Positions 44,803 through 53,792 of a stretch of 64,000 nucleotides of DNA are shown here, piece after piece. Where the stretch lies: positions 18,956 to 82,955 of the forward strand of contig JBCDJG010000020.1 in NCBI GenBank assembly GCA_038748065.1. The letters run 5' to 3'. The notes beneath the pieces were generated by a model. That model was not told the origin of the DNA and did no database searches. It worked only from the letters and a program-made list of their open reading frames with translations. The DNA comes from JBCDJG01 sp038748065. Its GTDB lineage: Bacteria; Pseudomonadota; Gammaproteobacteria; Pseudomonadales; Halieaceae. Each line of letters starts with the position of its first letter. Position 1 is the stretch's first letter. The position numbers and the translations under genes are program-made.

Positions 44803-45995
44803 TTCCTCACCTCCAGATCGAAGGTGATCGACAGGCTGCCCGTATCGGTGCTGCCATCCTCGGCATCGACCGAGGTTATACGCAGCTCGCCCACATTGGG
44901 GCCTAGTTGGAAGCCATCACAGGGGAAGACCACGTTAATGGTAATCACCTGACCCGGCTGGAGAACGCCACTGCTCTGGTCGGGCACCACGAAGGGCAGG
45001 GTGGAGAAGTCGAAGCGGATGGGCTTGCCGCCCGTATTGCTGATACGGATGGTGCCGTAGGGGTCAGGGCAGGGGCTTCCGCCAATCACATGCACCTTGA
45101 CGAAGCTGGACTCGCCCTCGTTGGTAAGCTCGCCCGGCTCCTCGTCAGCAGCTTCGGTGGTCACAGAGACGTTGACCATCTCTCTGCCAGCAGTGCCAGC
45201 ATCGATCGTCAGCATCTGGTTTACAGTGCCGGGAACATCCTCGGGCGGGTTGCATTCAAAATCGACATTCAGTCGCCTGCTGTCGTTAGCTGCCACCGTT
45301 CTTGGGCCATCGTTGTAGCTGAAATTCGCGTTGTTGCCCGAGGGCGGCGTTACGCTGTAGCTGAGTTCAGCCGTGCCGGTATTACTCACAGTGAAGGAAC
45401 CCACGTCTGCTGGGCAGTCATCCCCCACCGTCCGAGTGATGCTGCGTTCTTCGGGCTCTACAGAGAGCATGCCCATGCCGGGCGTCACCGGCTCATCCGG
45501 ATCGCCCCCTGGGGGCTCGTCTGGATCGCCACCCGGCGGCTCATCCGGGTCGCCACCCGGTGGTTCGTCCGGATCCATGCCTGGCGGCGCCTCGTCTGGA
45601 TCGCTGCCGCCACCGTTGTTGCGATCGCTGGAGTCATCATCGTCAACAATCAGGTAGAGGCCGCCGGCTATACCCACGCCGATCAATACCTTGGCGGTGG
45701 TACTCATGCCCGATTCATCGACGGTGGTAAAACTTAAACCACCGTCGATCACGGTGCCAGGTGGAAGATCGTCGACGGGCTTACGCTCGCCGTCGATCCA
45801 CCAAAACAGGATGCCATCGTCATCCGTTTCGCCTTCCTTGACCTCGCCACCCGGCAGCGTGATGCTCACGCTCTGGTTGGGCACCGGATCCCCAGCGGGA
45901 TCCATAATGGTGACGATAGCCCAGGAGGATGGCGTAAACGCCAACATCAAGACCAGCAGCCAGCTGGACAGGCGTTTGGATTGCACTGCAAACAT
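44799..45995 (-). CDS. Exported DPDE-repeat surface protein
   Basis: 398 residues. Signal peptide (SWLLVLMLAFTPSSWA), an Ig-like first domain, a short hydrophobic stretch (AKVLIGVGIAGGLYLIV, 101-117) and an acidic DDDD, then a low-complexity linker with DPDEPPGG repeated about four times (132-169). Two beta-rich domains of an Ig/ASH type follow (NTGTAELSYSV, ISNTGGKPIRFDF). No family recognised. It is 33 bases after the subtilase and overlaps the TolC gene by 4 bases. Confidence 0.82.
   Translation of the reverse strand: MFAVQSKRLSSWLLVLMLAFTPSSWAIVTIMDPAGDPVPNQSVSITLPGGEVKEGETDDDGILFWWIDGERKPVDDLPPGTVIDGGLSFTTVDESGMSTTAKVLIGVGIAGGLYLIVDDDDSSDRNNGGGSDPDEAPPGMDPDEPPGGDPDEPPGGDPDEPPGGDPDEPVTPGMGMLSVEPEERSITRTVGDDCPADVGSFTVSNTGTAELSYSVTPPSGNNANFSYNDGPRTVAANDSRRLNVDFECNPPEDVPGTVNQMLTIDAGTAGREMVNVSVTTEAADEEPGELTNEGESSFVKVHVIGGSPCPDPYGTIRISNTGGKPIRFDFSTLPFVVPDQSSGVLQPGQVITINVVFPCDGFQLGPNVGELRITSVDAEDGSTDTGSLSITFDLEVRN
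45489..45602. repeat. Tandem repeat encoding DPDEPPGG linker
   Basis: Imperfect 24-base units, four copies plus partial ones, encode the DPDEPPGG linker. The bases vary between copies more than the protein does, which suggests selection on the protein. Confidence 0.8.
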
Positions 45996-46028
45996 GTTTT
46001 CCCCCTCTGCGCGTTTTGCGCAATAGAT

Positions 46029-49000
46029 TCAACCGAGATTTAACACAAAGCGACTTTCTCGTCGTTGTCCGTTTTTGTGTTCGACGATGAGACGAACCGT
46101 CCACACGGTGGCGCCGGCAAAATTACTGGCGTCGATATCAACCAGCGCGGCATTGGCCCTGGCATCCTTGAAGCCTTTCGATACGCGCTTCCACTTGTCA
46201 GGCGTTTCGCCGGCGCCAAGTTCTACCCAGGCGCGCTTCAATTCATTGGCATCGGCTGAGCCCTTAACGCGCACCAGGGTCTTGCCATTCTCCTGAACGA
46301 CCTCGACGCCGTCGATGTTCCCCGTGATAAAGAAGCCCGGGGCTGACTTCAGTGCCGCTTTAGCGTCTACCAGACCATAGCCTGTGAGTTGATCCACACC
46401 ACCAACGGCCACATCCTCGGCGGATTGCAGCAGAATCTGCCGCACTTCATCGGCGTTCAGCTCTGGCCACTTGGACAGAACCAGTGAGGCCACACCGGCG
46501 ACGATGGGCGCCGCAAAGGAGGTACCGCTGGCGCGGTAGTAGCGTTTGTCCTCGCCCACGTAGTTGGCGCCCGCTTCGTAGTCGATGCCGGGTATATCAC
46601 GCATGGTATCGGTGCGCCTTGCGCGCAGGCCGAGCACCTCGATACCGGGGGCCGCAATATCCAGATTGGCGCCCCAGTTGGAGAAGGGCTGGTGTTCGTC
46701 CTTCAGGCCGGTCGCGCCAACCGCGAGCACGCCCGCTTCGCCAGCGGGGCCGAAGTTGCTGATGTCGACGCCCTCATTGCCGGAGGCCACCACGATGAGG
46801 ACATCCTTGCTGCGGGCGTAATCGATCGCGGCTTTTTCGATGCGGGTCAGGTTCTTGCCGCCCACGCTGAGGTTGATGATCCGGGCGCCGTTATCTGCGG
46901 CGTAGGTAATCGCCTCGGCCAGGTATGACGCTCGCGAGTGACCAAAGCTGTTCAGGGCCTTCAGCACCATGATCCGGGCGTGGGGGTTGATGCCCGCCAT
47001 CCCGATCTTGTTATCACTGTCGGCCGCGATTACGCCTGCAACGAAGGTGCCGTGACCATCGTGATCCCAGGGGCGATTGTTGTCGCCGTAGAAATCCCAG
47101 CCGATAACGTCGTCGACGTAGCCGTTGTTGTCGTCGTCGATTCCGTTATCCGGGGTCTCCAGGGGGTTGTTCCAGAGGTTTTCCCAGCTCATGTCGAGGT
47201 GGTTCCAATCGATGCCCGTATCGATAACGGCAACCACTACCTCGCTTGGGTCCTTACCCAACAGGTTCCAGGCGGAGTCGCGGCTGTCGTCCAGCCCAAC
47301 GCGCTTGATCGCCCACTGGTTGTCGTAGGGCTGCTCCCAGGCGCCTTGACCGCTGTAAAGCGGATCGTTCGGGGCGGCCTGCTTGTCACGGCAGAAGTTG
47401 ATCTCGATCCACACCACACCCGGAATATGCACAATCGTGCTCTGCATGGTGGCGTCCATGGAGGCCGGGTAGGTAAAGGTGAGGAAGAGCTGGTTGCCGA
47501 TTGTCTGGCTGCTGGCCAGGAAATTCATCATCGGCGTCGGGATGACGCCCAGCGCGGAGGACAGGTTGGGGCCACCTATGAGCACGTTGAGCGAGCCCTG
47601 GGTGGTGCTGTCGATATTGATGGCAAAGGCGGGGGGCTGGCCGGCCATGGCGGGTGTGCCAATGAGGCCAATCGGCAACAGTTGCGCAGGCAGGCCCAGC
47701 GCCAGGTTACCGTTCTCGTCGGTGACGCCCTGCACCGGTTCCTCGTCATGATCGATCTGCGGCTTGTCGCGGCCAGCCCCGGGCAAGGCGACCTGCGTCG
47801 ACGGGGCAAAGAGTTTGATCTGCTGGCCACCCAGGCCCTGGCCTGCGGGCGCTCCACCTTCGGCAACGGCGCTCTTGGCTTTCACATAAATGGTGACCAC
47901 CGGCGTACCCTCGGGTGGACCATCATCGCCCGGCGCGTCGCGCGGATCATCGCCGTTGGAGGGGCACTCTTTTTCCAGCTTCTCGATTCGCTCGACCAGG
48001 GAATCGATCTGTTGCTCGAGCTCGGCTTTACGTGCTGCGCTGGTCGAGGAATCGCGCATTTGCAGACCAAGCTCCGTCACGGCCACGCGCAGCTGGCGCA
48101 GCTCCTCGCAGGGATCGTCCAGCTCACCGATAGGCGGTACGGGCGGTACATCGCGGGGATCATCACCATCGTCGCCACCGCCGCCCTTGGGGCAGTCTTT
48201 CTCCAGTTCTTTTTTCCGCTCGAGAATCGTTTCCAGATCTTTACGTTTGGTATCCCGCAGAATGCTCGGCAGAGACGAATCGTTGATCTCGGCCCTTAGC
48301 CCTTCACCGTGTTCCTCGAGGAAGGTGTTGATGATATCCAGTTCATGCTCACAGGGCTGTTTCGGTACATCTCGCGGATCGTCGCCATCGCCGTCACCGT
48401 CGCCATCACCGCCGCCGTCTTCGGGTGGCGTGCCACCACCCGGCGGTACCGGGACATCCCGTGGATCGTCGCCGTCGTCATCCTCCTCGGGGGGAGGGGT
48501 GAGGCTGGTCGTGCCGGGGTTGCCGTTCTGGTAGGTGCACCAGGCCGGGCTGTCGAAGCCGATCAGGATGTAATCGCTGCCCGGGAACAGGTCGCCTAGG
48601 CGCAGTGCGGTGTCATCCTCGTTAGGGCATTTGTCCTCAAGGTCGGGGAAGGGCGGACCCAGGCGTGAGCGGACGTCGTCCAACTCGACCTGCAGACGGC
48701 TAAGCGCCCAGCCCCAGCTCTCGATCTGCACACCGGTGGGCCCGATCTGGATGAAGTCGGGCAGGTTGTTGCCGGGGCGGGTCTTGCTGCGCAGGGGGCA
48801 CTTGGCTTTCACCATACAGGCCTGCAATGCGCTGTTCGCCGCCTGCACGTCGGCCAGGGCCTGTTCGGCCGCGTCGATGCGTTGCAGGACCTTGCGCCGG
48901 GCGTTAAAGGCGTTGGCCGCGGCCTGGTCCTCGGCGGCCAAATCCAGGCTCAGCTGCTGAGCAAAGGCCGCGCGTTCTTCCATATCCGCTTTGCCCCAGG

Positions 49001-49823
49001 CGCTGGCCACCGATCCCAGAGCAGACAACAGGTTGGCGCGCGCGCCACCGGGCTTGTTAAAGGCCTCGAACAGGGTCTCGCCAGCTTTCAGGCCCTTGCG
49101 GGTTTCATGGACCATGCCTAGAATCTCGCCGGTATAACCCTTCACCGTATTCCAGTCACCACCGGTGAGTCCGAGTGCGTCGGGCGTCAGTGTGGAGTAG
49201 GCGGGCGGCACATCCTGCCCGGAGAGCCCGCTGGCCACGTTCGTTGCGCCGGATTCAACTTTCTTGATCAATTTATCCAGGCGCCACGCATGGTTGACCA
49301 GTTCCTCGAAGTTTTCCGGGTTCAGCTTGCTCGGATCCTTGGCGTAGGTTTCAAAGATGTCTGTGATATCGGCGATGTCCAGCAGGCCATTGGCGATACC
49401 CATCACGTATTCCTGATAGGCCAGGATCTCCTGAATTTCTGCGATGCGCTGGGAGGTCAGGCTGCTCTGGGCGCTGACGCTCATAAAGTGGTCGAAGTGC
49501 GCCTTGTTGGCTTTCTCCAGCCAGCGCAAAAGGTGCTTTAAAAAATCCTCGGCCCGATAGAGATTTTCCTGAAAGTTAGCGGCGACATCACAGTCGATGA
49601 TGGGGCATTCCATGCCCTGGCAGTTGGCGGCGAAGGCCGAGATTGCCTGGGCCTTGGCGCTGAAGTCCTCCAGATCGCTATTGTTAGCGGGGATAACATC
49701 CGTGCGCGGGTTGCCATTGGCGTCGACATTGCTGCGCTCATCTACCTGGTCGCCTAATGCTGCCGCAGACACTGCGAGCATAAGACAGCCCATCAGTATT
49801 CGCAGGCCCCGAGCTATGGGCAT
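46029..49823 (-). CDS. Secreted S8 (subtilisin) peptidase with modular N-terminus
   Basis: 1264 residues. Signal peptide (LRILMGCLMLAVSAAALG). Residues about 25-400 are helical. Residues about 440-630 hold four copies of GDDPRD(V/A)P between two coiled-coil modules that each begin PCE and end near EK(D/E)CP. A Cna-B-like segment follows. The peptidase domain (about 860-1160) has the triad Asp868 (VIDTGID), His924 (DGHGTF) and Ser1102 (GTSFAAP); oxyanion Asn is in VASGNEG. The last 100 residues are a beta domain. The catalytic triad is intact. First gene of the exporter operon; ATG 49823 with ggggga upstream. Confidence 0.9.
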   Translation of the reverse strand: MPIARGLRILMGCLMLAVSAAALGDQVDERSNVDANGNPRTDVIPANNSDLEDFSAKAQAISAFAANCQGMECPIIDCDVAANFQENLYRAEDFLKHLLRWLEKANKAHFDHFMSVSAQSSLTSQRIAEIQEILAYQEYVMGIANGLLDIADITDIFETYAKDPSKLNPENFEELVNHAWRLDKLIKKVESGATNVASGLSGQDVPPAYSTLTPDALGLTGGDWNTVKGYTGEILGMVHETRKGLKAGETLFEAFNKPGGARANLLSALGSVASAWGKADMEERAAFAQQLSLDLAAEDQAAANAFNARRKVLQRIDAAEQALADVQAANSALQACMVKAKCPLRSKTRPGNNLPDFIQIGPTGVQIESWGWALSRLQVELDDVRSRLGPPFPDLEDKCPNEDDTALRLGDLFPGSDYILIGFDSPAWCTYQNGNPGTTSLTPPPEEDDDGDDPRDVPVPPGGGTPPEDGGGDGDGDGDGDDPRDVPKQPCEHELDIINTFLEEHGEGLRAEINDSSLPSILRDTKRKDLETILERKKELEKDCPKGGGGDDGDDPRDVPPVPPIGELDDPCEELRQLRVAVTELGLQMRDSSTSAARKAELEQQIDSLVERIEKLEKECPSNGDDPRDAPGDDGPPEGTPVVTIYVKAKSAVAEGGAPAGQGLGGQQIKLFAPSTQVALPGAGRDKPQIDHDEEPVQGVTDENGNLALGLPAQLLPIGLIGTPAMAGQPPAFAINIDSTTQGSLNVLIGGPNLSSALGVIPTPMMNFLASSQTIGNQLFLTFTYPASMDATMQSTIVHIPGVVWIEINFCRDKQAAPNDPLYSGQGAWEQPYDNQWAIKRVGLDDSRDSAWNLLGKDPSEVVVAVIDTGIDWNHLDMSWENLWNNPLETPDNGIDDDNNGYVDDVIGWDFYGDNNRPWDHDGHGTFVAGVIAADSDNKIGMAGINPHARIMVLKALNSFGHSRASYLAEAITYAADNGARIINLSVGGKNLTRIEKAAIDYARSKDVLIVVASGNEGVDISNFGPAGEAGVLAVGATGLKDEHQPFSNWGANLDIAAPGIEVLGLRARRTDTMRDIPGIDYEAGANYVGEDKRYYRASGTSFAAPIVAGVASLVLSKWPELNADEVRQILLQSAEDVAVGGVDQLTGYGLVDAKAALKSAPGFFITGNIDGVEVVQENGKTLVRVKGSADANELKRAWVELGAGETPDKWKRVSKGFKDARANAALVDIDASNFAGATVWTVRLIVEHKNGQRRESRFVLNLG

Positions 49824-50148
49824 TGGCGCTTCCCCCTGTGCACTCCATGCATTGCTGCGCCGCTGAGTAAGACCCTGGAGAGGCTGTAGACGGCGTCTTG
49901 TGACTATAGACCGTGCATCGAGTTTTTCCAGATTGGGCTGAGCGTCTCACCCAGCCGGCTTTAGGCTTGCTGAAAAAACCCTTTGCTCTTAGGGTCCTGC
50001 GCCCATATTGGAGAATGAATCTAGGAACGCTCCTGTGACTTTTCCCCCGCGCGGGGCTTATCCTTCCCAGCAACTTTGGCAGGAGCGATTCCAATCGTTT
50101 GTGACGGACGAACGTCATCCGAAAGGTGATGCCTATGGGCAAAAAAAA
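49824..50148. other. Intergenic region upstream of the subtilase operon
   Basis: About 325 bases between two minus-strand genes. The minus frame 49738-50142 has poor composition and is not called. The promoter of the subtilase operon should be here. A CCCCGCGCGGGG palindrome near 50045 is present but short. Confidence 0.5.
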
Positions 50149-50170
50149 GCCCGACGACTTCGCCGGGCTT
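50142..50170 (-). terminator. Rho-independent terminator of TonB receptor gene
   Basis: Read on the minus strand, agcccggcg / cgtcgggct forms an 8-9 base stem around a short loop, followed by a run of eight T. It is 20 bases after the stop of the receptor gene at 50190. Confidence 0.85.
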
Positions 50171-50189
50171 TTCCTGGTAGCAGCGCTAA

Positions 50190-52433
50190 TCAGAAGTCGT
50201 AGCCGACTTCCACACCCCAGAACGCGGGTTCGTTAACGAAGGCTGTGAGGTTAAGGAAGTCCAACGCACCATCGACAACGACTTCGTCGGTGATATTCCG
50301 GCCTACAATGGCGACGTCAAAGGCCTGCGAGGGGCTGCGGTAACCGATGCGCACACCACCCAGCCAGCGCTCCTCAGCCACGAACTCGACCGATTCGTAG
50401 AGGAAGATATTCGACTCATCACGGTAGTTCCAGTCCGTGTTGAAGTACAGCTCAGCACCGGAGCTCAGCGGGAAATCGTACTGCAGGATGAAGTTGAACA
50501 GCCACTCCGGTGCGCGAGGCAGGGGGTTGCCGTCGACAAACACGCTGGTCACAGGACCGAAGGGGCCTTCAAAGATACCAGCGATCGGATCTTTCCCGGT
50601 ACAACTGGGTGTAGAACCACACTGCTCCGCGCGCAGTTCGTCATCCTTGATCTCGGTGTCATTCCAGCTGAGGTTGGAAATGATGCGCAGGTTATCCGTA
50701 ACCAGAACCTCAAGATCCGTCTCGAAGCCCATGCCCACGGTTTCGTCGGCGTTCAGCAGGCGATTGAGGTTCTGGGTGCCCCCGGTCGCCGTCAACTGCT
50801 GGTCTTCGATTTCGTAGTAGTAGGCGGCACCACTCCAGCGGGCTCTGCTATCCCAGAGGTTGGCCTTGTAACCCAACTCGAAAGAGGTCAGTGTTTCCGT
50901 GTCAGCTGCGCTGGTGAAACCGAAGCGACCGATGGTGACCGGGCCACGGGAAGCGTCACCGGCCCGGGCGTAAACGCTCCAGTCATCGTTGACGTCATAG
51001 TTCAAAGCCAGATCCCAGTTAATGTAATCGTCGTCCGCCTCGATAGTGTCCAGGAACGCAGTGGAGCCCGGCCCCGGAATCGCAGTCAAGTCTTTCTCGT
51101 CATCTGTATAACGCAGGCCGCCGGTGAGAGACAGACGCTCGGTCAATGACCATTCAATGTGCCCGAAGACCGCGATTGATGTTGTCTCCTGGGAGGCGGT
51201 GTCCAGTGAGGTAGGAGCACCCGTTGCGCTATCGAAGTTGCGACTGATTGCGTCCAGATCCTCGTCAAAATAGTAAAGGCCAAGCTGATAGAAAATATCC
51301 CCGGCCTGCGCAGCCAGACGGAATTCCTGACTGAACTGGTAGTGATCGTCCAGACCATCGCCAGACTCTGCATTGAAGAAGGCCTGGCGCCCAAGCTGGC
51401 CAATGACCTCAGGGCCGCCGACTTCCCCGCCGTCCACATCGGCGCGGGAGAAGCTCTCGACCTCGTCATAACCCGTAATAGACGTGAGGGTCACGTCACC
51501 CACGTCCCATACCAGGTGCAAAGAACCCCCGATATGTTCCATTTCAAAGCCTGCCGACCCATCGTGGGATAAGGTTTCCTCATCAAAACCTGAGCGCAGG
51601 CCATCAGTGCCCTGCTGAATCGCATTGGCGTAGAACACCTGCGGCTGGTCGCCATCCTGGTCGAAACCGTGAATTTTCAGCAGGGAGCGGAAGTTGTCGG
51701 TCGGCTCCCAGGCCAACTGTACGCGGTAGGCGAACTCGTCGAAGCCACCGTAGGTGTCACTACCTGAGGGTGCAACGGTGGCACCGGGGTTCTCAAGGTC
51801 ATTGTCGATCCAGGCGTCGCGCTCCAGGTATTTCATAGAGACACGGGCGGACAGCGTATCGGTGAGACCACCACCAATGGCGCCTTCGTAGGTCTGCGTG
51901 TCGCGGCTGCCGTAGCCGACATTGATGTAGCCCTCCATCTCCTGGGACGGCTTCGCGGTATCGATCTTGACGATACCGGCGTTGGTGTTGCGGCCAAACA
52001 GCGTACCCTGCGGGCCCTTCAGGACTTCTATGCGGTCGAGGTCAAACATCGGGATACTCTTGAGCACCGGGTTCTCTAGGGTGACGTCGTCCAGTAGCAG
52101 TGATACCGGCTGGTTGGCATTGACGTCGAAGTCCGTATTCCCAAGACCACGAATGTAGAAGCGCGGCGACTGGCGCCCGTTCGACGACTCGATTTGTAAG
52201 CTGGGCACACGACCCGCCAGTGCGCGGATATTCTCGCCCGCGCCGATATAGTCGCGCATGGAATCCCCGCTCACGACTGACACAGAGGCCGGTACGTCCT
52301 GCAAGGTCTGCTCCCTTTTCTGGGCGGTAACAACAACTTCTTCCAGACCCTGGGCAGAGGCCTGCTGGATCAAGGTGGTAGTGGCCATCATGACGGCGGC
52401 ACTGCACAAACTCAGTTTGGCTATGGATTTCAT
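50190..52433 (-). CDS. TonB-dependent outer-membrane receptor
   Basis: 747 residues from ATG 52433. The frame extends upstream but that part lacks a signal peptide; from 52433 there is MKSIAKLSLCSAAVMMATTTLIQQASAQ. TonB box-like LEEVVVTAQKREQTLQDVP, plug (RFYIRGLGNTDFD, VLKGPQGTLFGRNTNAGIVKI), 22-strand barrel ending GVEVGYDF. The group is the IRON/other siderophore- or sugar-receptor type common in marine bacteria; ligand not predictable. Confidence 0.9.
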   Translation of the reverse strand: MKSIAKLSLCSAAVMMATTTLIQQASAQGLEEVVVTAQKREQTLQDVPASVSVVSGDSMRDYIGAGENIRALAGRVPSLQIESSNGRQSPRFYIRGLGNTDFDVNANQPVSLLLDDVTLENPVLKSIPMFDLDRIEVLKGPQGTLFGRNTNAGIVKIDTAKPSQEMEGYINVGYGSRDTQTYEGAIGGGLTDTLSARVSMKYLERDAWIDNDLENPGATVAPSGSDTYGGFDEFAYRVQLAWEPTDNFRSLLKIHGFDQDGDQPQVFYANAIQQGTDGLRSGFDEETLSHDGSAGFEMEHIGGSLHLVWDVGDVTLTSITGYDEVESFSRADVDGGEVGGPEVIGQLGRQAFFNAESGDGLDDHYQFSQEFRLAAQAGDIFYQLGLYYFDEDLDAISRNFDSATGAPTSLDTASQETTSIAVFGHIEWSLTERLSLTGGLRYTDDEKDLTAIPGPGSTAFLDTIEADDDYINWDLALNYDVNDDWSVYARAGDASRGPVTIGRFGFTSAADTETLTSFELGYKANLWDSRARWSGAAYYYEIEDQQLTATGGTQNLNRLLNADETVGMGFETDLEVLVTDNLRIISNLSWNDTEIKDDELRAEQCGSTPSCTGKDPIAGIFEGPFGPVTSVFVDGNPLPRAPEWLFNFILQYDFPLSSGAELYFNTDWNYRDESNIFLYESVEFVAEERWLGGVRIGYRSPSQAFDVAIVGRNITDEVVVDGALDFLNLTAFVNEPAFWGVEVGYDF

Positions 52434-52600
52434 GGTAAGTGGGTTCCCTCTAAGCGCTCTAGACAATTTCCGTAAGGTCAGCTCTGCGGCTGCTCGCCTT
52501 CCATGGTAGCGCCCCCCTTGCGACAACGCAGAGCGCGAATTTAGGAACTATTACCAAAATGTGCGGGCCGGCTATTCAGTCAACCGGCCTGACTGTCCAC

Positions 52601-52632
52601 AAAAAACGCCACCGCGAGGGTGGCGTTTTTGT
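52601..52632. terminator. Bidirectional terminator beside tRNA-Lys
   Basis: aaaaaacgccacc / gggtggcgttttt forms an 11-12 base stem around a 4-base loop (gcga) with A/T runs on both sides, so it works in either direction. It lies 5 bases after the tRNA 3' end. Confidence 0.9.
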
Positions 52633-52637
52633 TTAAA

Positions 52638-52713
52638 TGGTGGGTCGTACTGGATTCGAACCAGTGACCAATTGGTTAAAAGCCAACTGCTCTACCAACT
52701 GAGCTAACGACCC
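52638..52713 (-). tRNA. tRNA-Lys (anticodon TTT)
   Basis: 76 bases, CCA encoded (52638-52640). The acceptor GGGTCGT / ACGACCC, D arm AGCTCAGTTGGTAGAGC, anticodon stem TTGGC / ACCAA with loop CTTTTAA, and T arm ACTGGTTCGAATCCAGT all fold. Lysine anticodon UUU. Confidence 0.97.
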
Positions 52714-52857
52714 TGAAAACAGCGCGCGGGGGACTCAGTGCCGGACCGCGAAAGAGGTGCGTATCTTACTGACTGGCAGCCTAATTTCAAGGTCTTTTTA
52801 CCCGGGGCGCGGCACGCAAATCAGCCGTACGGCGACCCCAGTTAGAGCGGCAGATCT

Positions 52858-53757
52858 TCAGTAGTTTTCGTCGATGAATGTCCGGGCAAGGCTCGCGGCA
52901 GTGCTGTTGCCGTGCTCACGGATGACCTGGTCAAGGAACTCTCGCCCACGGTCCGGGTTGCCCTTCATGTAGTGGACTTTGCCCAACTTGTACTGCGCAT
53001 CCGGCACCTTCGCGTTGTCTGGGTACTCGCTCAATAGCAGGGTAAAGGACTGCCGGGAACCCTCCAGATCCTGGGGGTCGACCACCAGGTAGAGCTCACC
53101 CAGCCAGTAGTGCGCGTTTGCGGCGTATTTGCCACCCGGGTAGTCCTGCAGGAATCGCTGAAAGGCGCCAAGGGCGCTGTCAAACTGCTGGCCGGCAACC
53201 AGCGCGTAAGCAGCCCGGTACGCTTCTGCCTCACCGGCCTGTTCCGGGCCGGTACCGCCTCCGGAAGCCATCGCATCGGCGGCGCCACCAGTGGCAATTG
53301 CTGCACCGCCGGCTCCCATAGCGCTCACTCGCTTGTCGAGGTCGACATAACGTTCGAGGCTCTGCTCCTTGAGTCGCCGCAGCTCGTTGCCCTGTTCTTC
53401 CACCATACCGTTGAGGCGCATCACCTCCTGCTGCAGCTGCTGCACCTGGAACAAGAGGTTGCTCTGGGCGTTACCGCCAGTGGGGGCACCCAACGTGGCG
53501 GTGCTGGTGACCGGTGACGCCACAGCCGAAACTGGCGCTGGGGCCGTTTGCGCAGGCGCAGGCGCCGCCGTTGGGGCCGGCGCGGAATAGACCGGCGCCG
53601 GCGTTCCGGGTGGCGGCGTTGCAGGCTGCTGCTGGCGTTTGGAGGCCGCGCGCTCCGCTTCAACGTCGATGTAGTCCTGAGCCTGGCTCACCATACACAA
53701 CGGGCCGGTCACAAGGACCAGCCCGCCAGTGAGCAGCGCGTTTTTCAACACCTGCAT
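52858..53757 (-). CDS. cpoB: Tol-Pal coordinator protein CpoB (YbgF)
   Basis: 299 residues. Signal peptide (GGLVLVTGPLCMVSQAQ), an unusually Ala/Pro-rich linker (about 45-90), a coiled-coil trimer region (LLFQVQQLQQEVMRLNGMVEEQGNEL), and C-terminal TPR repeats (about 180-299). CpoB links the Tol system to peptidoglycan synthesis in division. Follows pal by 36 bases. Confidence 0.92.
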   Translation of the reverse strand: MQVLKNALLTGGLVLVTGPLCMVSQAQDYIDVEAERAASKRQQQPATPPPGTPAPVYSAPAPTAAPAPAQTAPAPVSAVASPVTSTATLGAPTGGNAQSNLLFQVQQLQQEVMRLNGMVEEQGNELRRLKEQSLERYVDLDKRVSAMGAGGAAIATGGAADAMASGGGTGPEQAGEAEAYRAAYALVAGQQFDSALGAFQRFLQDYPGGKYAANAHYWLGELYLVVDPQDLEGSRQSFTLLLSEYPDNAKVPDAQYKLGKVHYMKGNPDRGREFLDQVIREHGNSTAASLARTFIDENY

Positions 53758-53792
53758 GGTTCACACCTTTACTTTACTTCAATTCGGCGGCT

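Noticed and set aside
46938..48299. 453-residue open frame on the plus strand
   Set aside because: Antisense to the subtilase gene, whose minus-strand product has a full catalytic triad and signal peptide. The long frame comes from GC-rich codon use.
40069..49823. RiPP biosynthetic cluster
   Set aside because: The MacB/TolC exporter and peptidase suggested one, but I found no precursor peptide or modifying enzyme.
49738..50142. 134-residue minus-strand frame upstream of the subtilase
   Set aside because: Ser/Arg-rich, no signal or domain, overlaps the start of the subtilase gene.
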